Source of the DNA: Anaerolineales bacterium UBA6128
GTDB taxonomy: Bacteria > Chloroflexota > Anaerolineae > UBA1429
Direction: 5' to 3'
Assembly: GCA_002423325.1 (NCBI GenBank)
Contig: DIVQ01000230.1
Coordinates: 1-11,164, forward strand
Length of the DNA stretch: 11,164 nucleotides
Shown here: positions 8,001-11,164 of the stretch, one piece after another
How the letters are laid out: every line of letters starts with the position of its first letter
Numbering within the stretch: position 1 is the stretch's first letter
Made by a program: the position numbers and the translations under genes
The notes under the pieces: generated by a model
The model's input: the letters and a program-made list of their open reading frames with translations, nothing else
Told to the model about the DNA's origin: nothing
Databases searched by the model: none

Positions 8001-8034
8001 GCGCCGCCGGGCCATCAGATGGCGCGGCGGGCGC
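8001..8034 (-). promoter_or_regulatory. Imperfect GC-rich inverted repeat (hairpin) between surface-protein gene and YfhO/PTPS-related gene
   Basis: The arms GCCAT (8011-8015) and ATGGC (8019-8023) pair around a three-base loop. After a G/G mismatch (8010/8024), CCGCCG (8004-8009) pairs with CGGCGG (8025-8030). After one bulged base, GCG (8001-8003) pairs with CGC (8032-8034). This makes a stem of about 14 pairs starting nine bases after the surface-protein stop codon. There is no T-run after it on the minus strand, so a classical intrinsic terminator is not supported. An mRNA-stabilising or attenuating structure that sets different levels of the two products fits better. Confidence 0.5.
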
Positions 8035-8045
8035 ACGAGCGATCA
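8035..8045 (-). repeat. Copy 1 of short repeat TGATCGCTCGT at the surface-protein stop codon
   Basis: Read on the minus strand, TGATCGCTCGT begins with the TGA stop codon of the surface-protein gene. An identical copy is at 9411-9421, and a copy with one mismatch is at 9427-9437, where it begins with the stop codon of the next gene upstream. Confidence 0.65.
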
Positions 8046-9368
8046 TTCAGTCGGATGTGGTGCGCTGCCTTCGTCGGGCTGGCGCGACCTGGCGTAGCGC
8101 AGCGCCAGCGGCAACACCAGCGCCACCAACGCCACCAGGATGCCGCTGACGCCAGCCATCCCGCCGCTGGCTTTGGCCTGCACGGGCAGTGGCGTGGGAT
8201 AGAGCGTCGCAGTGGGCGCGGCCTTGGTCGGGGGCACGCGCGTGTTCGTCGGCGTGGCGGTTACCGTCGGCGTCGGCGTGGGCGCAACCTGGTCGGCAAA
8301 GCCCAGCTCGATGCTCGCCCCGGCCCCCACCGTGATGGACAACTGGTTGGGCGAAGCGGACGTGTAGCCCGGCGGATCCGTCTCGGTCAGCAGATAGGTG
8401 CCCGGACGCAATTCGCCAAAGTAATAGGGTTCGCCGGCGCCAGTCGTCTTATAGCTCGCCACCGGTTTGCGGTCCACATCCAACAGGTCAAAGCGCGCGC
8501 CCGCCAGCAGAGGCTCACCCGCGCTGCGAACGCCGTCACCGTCAGTATCCTCAAAGGCATAGACGCCAAGCAGGCCCGGCAGAGGCGTCGGGGTGATGGT
8601 GGGCGTCTCTGTAACCGTAGGCGTGGGCGTAACGCTGGGCGTGGGCGTGATGGTGGGCGTGTTGGTGTTACGCGGCGTGTTGGTGGGCGGAGGCGGGGGC
8701 GTCACCACTGTCAGACAGACGTCATCAAAGTAGGCGTCGTTGTGCTTGTTGCGCCACTCGGCATCGCCGCGCAGGTAGACGGTGATCGTGCCGGCCGCGG
8801 CCTTGGCCTTGACCGACAACTGCACCCACTGGTCCAGCGTGGTGTCAATCGGCGACCAGACGATATTGGGCGAGTTCCAGTCGGTGCCGCCGGTGGGGTC
8901 GATACCGACCGACAGGTAGAACTTGCCGCCCGTCGAGACGGCGGGGTCGTCGCCGGTCGAGCTCCAGGCCTGCGCCCAGGCCGTCAGCGTGAGGCTGCTG
9001 CCAACGGCCACGTTGACCTGCTGAAAGATGCCGGCCTTGTGGGTGGCAAAGACGCTGCCCCACTTTTGCCCAAAGTTGCCCTCGCGCACGCGGCGGTTGC
9101 CAAAGCGCGCGGCATCCTCCGGCTGGAATTCCGGCCGCCGGTTGTAGCCATCCTCGGTAAACGGGCCGTCCTGCCAGAAAGGCGTCCAGCCATTGGCCAC
9201 CGAGACTTCGCCGGCCCCGCGCGTCGTAAAGCCGCCCTCAAAGCCGCCGTTGACCAGCGCATTGCCCGGGCACTCGGCGTATGCGATCGGCGCAAAGGCG
9301 CCGAGCAGGCTCACAACCACGAGCAGGCTGGTCGTGGCCAGCACTCTTTTCATACGATAACCCAACAT
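8043..9368 (-). CDS. Exported membrane-anchored surface protein: CBM-like domain, two Thr/Pro linkers, SdrD_B-like domain
   Basis: A protein of 441 residues. A signal peptide (1-31) has a basic start (MLGYRMKR), a hydrophobic core and an AYA cleavage site before Glu32. Residues 32-222 form a jelly-roll-like domain that begins NALVNGGFEGGF and ends AYFDDVCLTVV. This pattern is typical of CBM4_9-like carbohydrate-binding domains. A Thr/Pro linker (223-265) leads to an SdrD_B/Cna-B-like domain (266-361) with DTDGDG as a likely Ca2+ loop, GTYLLTETDPPGY and a terminal GFADQ. A second Thr/Pro linker (362-403) precedes a single membrane helix (about 404-425) and a short charged tail. There is no LPXTG signal, so the helix itself is the likely anchor. 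AGGAGG lies 8 bases before the ATG at 9368. The ATG at 9353 (MKRVL) has no such site. It lies between two membrane glycosyltransferase-like genes, and the many Thr residues make it a candidate O-glycosylation acceptor. No enzymatic residues are recognised. Confidence 0.87.
   Translation of the reverse strand: MLGYRMKRVLATTSLLVVVSLLGAFAPIAYAECPGNALVNGGFEGGFTTRGAGEVSVANGWTPFWQDGPFTEDGYNRRPEFQPEDAARFGNRRVREGNFGQKWGSVFATHKAGIFQQVNVAVGSSLTLTAWAQAWSSTGDDPAVSTGGKFYLSVGIDPTGGTDWNSPNIVWSPIDTTLDQWVQLSVKAKAAAGTITVYLRGDAEWRNKHNDAYFDDVCLTVVTPPPPPTNTPRNTNTPTITPTPSVTPTPTVTETPTITPTPLPGLLGVYAFEDTDGDGVRSAGEPLLAGARFDLLDVDRKPVASYKTTGAGEPYYFGELRPGTYLLTETDPPGYTSASPNQLSITVGAGASIELGFADQVAPTPTPTVTATPTNTRVPPTKAAPTATLYPTPLPVQAKASGGMAGVSGILVALVALVLPLALRYARSRQPDEGSAPHPTE
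8160..8285 (-). repeat. Thr/Pro-rich linker 2 (low-complexity coding repeat)
   Basis: This stretch codes for residues 362-403 of the surface protein, with blocks such as TPTPTVTATPTNTRVPPT and TATLYPTPLP. It separates the SdrD_B-like domain from the membrane helix and would act as an extended stalk holding the domains away from the membrane. The density of Thr next to Pro is typical of O-glycosylated stalks. Confidence 0.8.
8574..8702 (-). repeat. Thr/Pro-rich linker 1 (degenerate TPT repeats)
   Basis: This stretch codes for residues 223-265 of the surface protein, built from recurring TPT, NTP and ETP units (for example TNTPRNTNTPTITPTPS). At the DNA level, GGCGTGGGCGT-type units recur on the plus strand, so the length is prone to change by slippage. 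It links the CBM-like and SdrD_B-like domains. Confidence 0.8.
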
Positions 9369-9376
9369 CCAGATAT

Positions 9377-9382
9377 CCTCCT
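9377..9382 (-). promoter_or_regulatory. Strong ribosome binding site deciding the start of the surface-protein gene
   Basis: AGGAGG on the minus strand lies 8 bases before the ATG at 9368. It fixes the start at MLGYRMKR rather than at the later ATG (9353) or any upstream codon. It is the best Shine-Dalgarno match in the window and suggests this product is made in large amounts. Confidence 0.85.
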
Positions 9383-9393
9383 GAAGCGTACAT

Positions 9394-9406
9394 CGGGCTG
9401 CGCCCG
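9394..9406 (-). promoter_or_regulatory. Small GC hairpin upstream of the surface-protein ribosome binding site
   Basis: On the minus strand, CGGGC and GCCCG pair around a three-base GCA loop. The stem is only 5 pairs and lacks a T-run, so this is a weak candidate for an intercistronic structure rather than a terminator. Confidence 0.3.
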
Positions 9407-9410
9407 GTGA

Positions 9411-9437
9411 ACGAGCGATCAAGCAAACAAGCGATCA
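9411..9437 (-). repeat. Copies 2 and 3 of short repeat TGATCGCTYGT in the intergenic gap
   Basis: On the minus strand, TGATCGCTTGT (9437 to 9427) starts with the stop codon of the GT39-like gene. After TTGCT it is followed by TGATCGCTCGT (9421 to 9411). The two copies start 16 bases apart. The exact 11-base form recurs at the next gene's stop codon (8045 to 8035). Confidence 0.65.
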
Positions 9438-11164
9438 GTTGCCGACCTGGCCCGCCGCCAGCGTGACCGAGGTGGCCGTGCCGGGCGCGCCCTCGGCATC
9501 CAGCAAATGCAGGTGCTGCAGGCCCGCGGGCTCCTGCGACGCCCAACGATACAGGCCCACCACGATCTGCGCGCGCGCCGCGTCGTAGGGCGCGTTCAGC
9601 GTCACAATATGCCGGTCGTGGACAAGGTCACCGACGCGCCAGCGTTCGGTACCATAGTATCCCTGAGAGGCCGGACCATCGTGCTGACCCAGCATCGCCC
9701 CATCCTGCAGAACATGGCAAAAGACGGTATAGCCGGCGTCCAGCGGCGTTTCGGTCCGCCAGTACAGGTCCACCTGCACGCTGCGCTCGCCCAGCGGTTG
9801 CGCCTCATAGCCCTGCAGGCGGATGCCCTGTTCCCAACGCGCCGAGCCGTTTTCCGGCGTCCCAGCCGCAGGCCCGCTGTAATAGGCCACGTACAGCAGC
9901 CGATCCTCGGTCTCCAAGTCACCGCGCTCGCGCGCGCCCTCCCGCACCGAGATCAGTTGCCCGGCGGGCAGGCGCTGCAGCGCGATCTCCGGCTCCTCGT
10001 AGGGCCACAGCAGCAGCAGCACCTCGCCGTCGCCCAGGTCAGCGGTGACCTTGGTGGTGCCCAGCACGTGCAGCGCGTCCGACTCGTGCACCAGATAGCG
10101 CACCGACGCCCAGTTCTCCCAGAGGCGCGTAGCCAGGTACACACTGCGACCCGGCGCGGGTGCCGCGGCCTGTGCCGCGAGGCCCTCGCCCTGCCAGCCG
10201 TTGCCCAGGAAGCGATTGACATCCACCGCCAACTGCGTGGCGCCGGCCTCAAAGTTGTAATAGGCCGCCTCGCTGGACAGGTGCCGCCGGTAGGCGGTGA
10301 CGTTCAGCCCAGCCGACAGCGCCAGAACAAGCAACAACGCCGCGCAGGCGGCTGGCCCAGCGCGTGCGCCCTTGTGCGCGAGCCAACCCGTCGCCGCCTC
10401 CAGCCCCAGCGCCGGCAGCAGCAACAGCGCCGGCAGCACGCCCACGGCGCGCAGCATGTGAGGCGCGCCCTCGGCCAGCACCGTTGGCAGAGCCATCACC
10501 GCGAGCCAAAGCGCGGTCAGAACGTGCGCAGGCGTCTTGCGCAGACGCAAAAACACGATCAGCGCGCCGCCGAGCGTCGCCAGCGCCATCAGCGGCTCAA
10601 AGACGGGCCGCAAGGGCACGTTGTGCCGCGGGATGAAATCGCCGCGGACAAAGGGCGCCAGCAGCGTGCGCCCCACCTGGCGCGCCAGCGTACCGAACAG
10701 ATTGCCCCCGCTGACGGCGGGGTTCCAGATCGCGACCTGGTCCGCGCGGCCCAGCGTAGCGCCCCAGTGCTGCAGCAGATACACGCCCAGCGGCGCCACC
10801 GCCAGCACCGCGCTGAGGCCAAAGACGGCCCAGCCACGCCCCCAGAAAAGCTCGCGGCGCCAGAACAGCGTATAGATCACAAAAAAGAGCAGCGCGATGG
10901 GAGTGAACCGCGCTGCAAGATACGTGTAAAAGGTCAGCCCGTAGACGACACCCGCTCCCAGCATGCTCCATGGACGTCGATCGCGCAGTCCACGCCACAG
11001 CAGCGTCCACGCCAACGCCAGGCCCAGCGGCAACAACCCCGCGCGCAAAGCCACGCGGCTCAAGTTCAGCGTCCAAACCGTTGTGGCGGCGACAAAGGCC
11101 GCAATGACGCCCACGCGACGGTTGTACAGGGTGCGTCCCAGCAACCAGGTGGCCGGAACCAGCA
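9435..11164 (-). CDS. GT39/ArnT-like (PMT_2-type) GT-C glycosyltransferase, N-terminus beyond window edge
   Basis: The frame is open from the TGA at 9435-9437 to the right edge; the TTG at 11144 is an internal codon, so the true start lies outside. About 575 residues are visible. The membrane part shows family landmarks: NLSRVALRAGLLPLGLALAW, VYGLTFYTYLAARFTP, FIPRHNVPLRPVFEPLMAL and LAEGAPHMLRAVGVLPALLL. These are typical of the Chloroflexota-type GT39 dolichyl-phosphate-mannose/ArnT-like proteins. They transfer sugar from a polyprenyl-phosphate carrier to an acceptor outside the membrane. The catalytic acidic residue of the first outer loop should lie in the missing N-terminus, so activity cannot be judged. 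After an extracytoplasmic middle part, the last ~139 residues form a beta-rich module (IRLQGYEAQP, VQVDLYWRTETPL, GYTVFCHVLQD, QIVVGLYRW) like those in the other two large membrane proteins. The surface-protein gene follows 66 bases downstream, probably co-transcribed. Confidence 0.85.
   Translation of the reverse strand, partial: LVPATWLLGRTLYNRRVGVIAAFVAATTVWTLNLSRVALRAGLLPLGLALAWTLLWRGLRDRRPWSMLGAGVVYGLTFYTYLAARFTPIALLFFVIYTLFWRRELFWGRGWAVFGLSAVLAVAPLGVYLLQHWGATLGRADQVAIWNPAVSGGNLFGTLARQVGRTLLAPFVRGDFIPRHNVPLRPVFEPLMALATLGGALIVFLRLRKTPAHVLTALWLAVMALPTVLAEGAPHMLRAVGVLPALLLLPALGLEAATGWLAHKGARAGPAACAALLLVLALSAGLNVTAYRRHLSSEAAYYNFEAGATQLAVDVNRFLGNGWQGEGLAAQAAAPAPGRSVYLATRLWENWASVRYLVHESDALHVLGTTKVTADLGDGEVLLLLWPYEEPEIALQRLPAGQLISVREGARERGDLETEDRLLYVAYYSGPAAGTPENGSARWEQGIRLQGYEAQPLGERSVQVDLYWRTETPLDAGYTVFCHVLQDGAMLGQHDGPASQGYYGTERWRVGDLVHDRHIVTLNAPYDAARAQIVVGLYRWASQEPAGLQHLHLLDAEGAPGTATSVTLAAGQVGN

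Noticed and set aside
7968..8036. Upstream starts (GTG at 8036, ATG at 8015) for the YfhO/PTPS-related gene
   Set aside because: No Shine-Dalgarno sequence precedes them and the region is an inverted repeat; GGAGG sits 8 bases before the ATG at 7967.
8574..8702. CRISPR-like or tandem repeat array
   Set aside because: The repetition is coding (Thr/Pro linker), degenerate and in frame, without spacers or constant repeat length.
9394..9406. Intrinsic terminator between the GT39-like and surface-protein genes
   Set aside because: Only five base pairs and no T-run on the minus strand; co-transcription is more likely.
7725..9410. Long open frame on the + strand (561 codons) opposite the surface-protein gene and the start of the YfhO/PTPS-related gene
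   Set aside because: The product is Arg/Gln/Gly-rich with no recognisable domain. The opposite strand has a signal peptide, domains and strong ribosome binding sites. Long antisense frames are common at this GC content.
9369..9422. Upstream extension of the surface-protein frame to 9422
   Set aside because: It would put extra residues before a clean signal peptide and run through the AGGAGG that serves the ATG at 9368.

Overview
The window reads as a GC-rich bacterial chromosome fragment, most likely from the Chloroflexota (Anaerolineae-like or a relative). This assignment is inferred from protein style, not from any marker gene. The signs are secreted proteins with long Thr/Pro (TPT-type) linkers, very large polytopic GT-C-type membrane proteins with C-terminal beta-sandwich extensions, and a Pro/Thr-linked surface protein ending in a single membrane helix. 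There is no rRNA, tRNA, CRISPR array, transposase or phage gene, and base composition looks uniform.

Layout: six genes fill nearly all of the window, in two convergent blocks. The left block is on the + strand and runs in from beyond the left edge. It holds the 3' part of an exported polysaccharide deacetylase (to 1064), a GT4 glycosyltransferase (1082-2218) and a DUF2723 membrane protein (2244-5222), with gaps of 17 and 25 bases. The right block is on the - strand and runs in from beyond the right edge. It holds a GT39/ArnT-like membrane glycosyltransferase lacking its N-terminus (9435-11164), an exported membrane-anchored surface protein (8043-9368) and a YfhO/'PTPS-related' membrane protein (5229-7967), with gaps of 66 and 75 bases. 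The blocks meet tail to tail with 6 bases between stop codons. No intergenic gap exceeds 75 bases.

How the genes may work together: all six point to the cell envelope. The GT4 enzyme would act in the cytoplasm on nucleotide-sugar donors. The three large membrane proteins look like polyprenyl-phosphate-sugar-dependent transferases acting on the outer face of the membrane. The deacetylase would trim N-acetyl groups from an exported glycan. The Thr/Pro-rich surface protein is a plausible O-glycosylation acceptor. The link between machinery and acceptor is inferred from gene order, domain type and the known O-mannosyltransferase activity of the eukaryotic DUF2723 protein TMEM260.

The most unusual points are: a related C-terminal beta-sandwich module that appears to recur in all three membrane glycosyltransferase-like proteins despite different catalytic regions; a short repeat, TGATCGCTYGT, that begins exactly at the stop codon of two consecutive genes; a long GC-rich hairpin between the surface-protein gene and the next gene; and a 15-base in-frame tandem duplication inside the Ig-like domain of the deacetylase.
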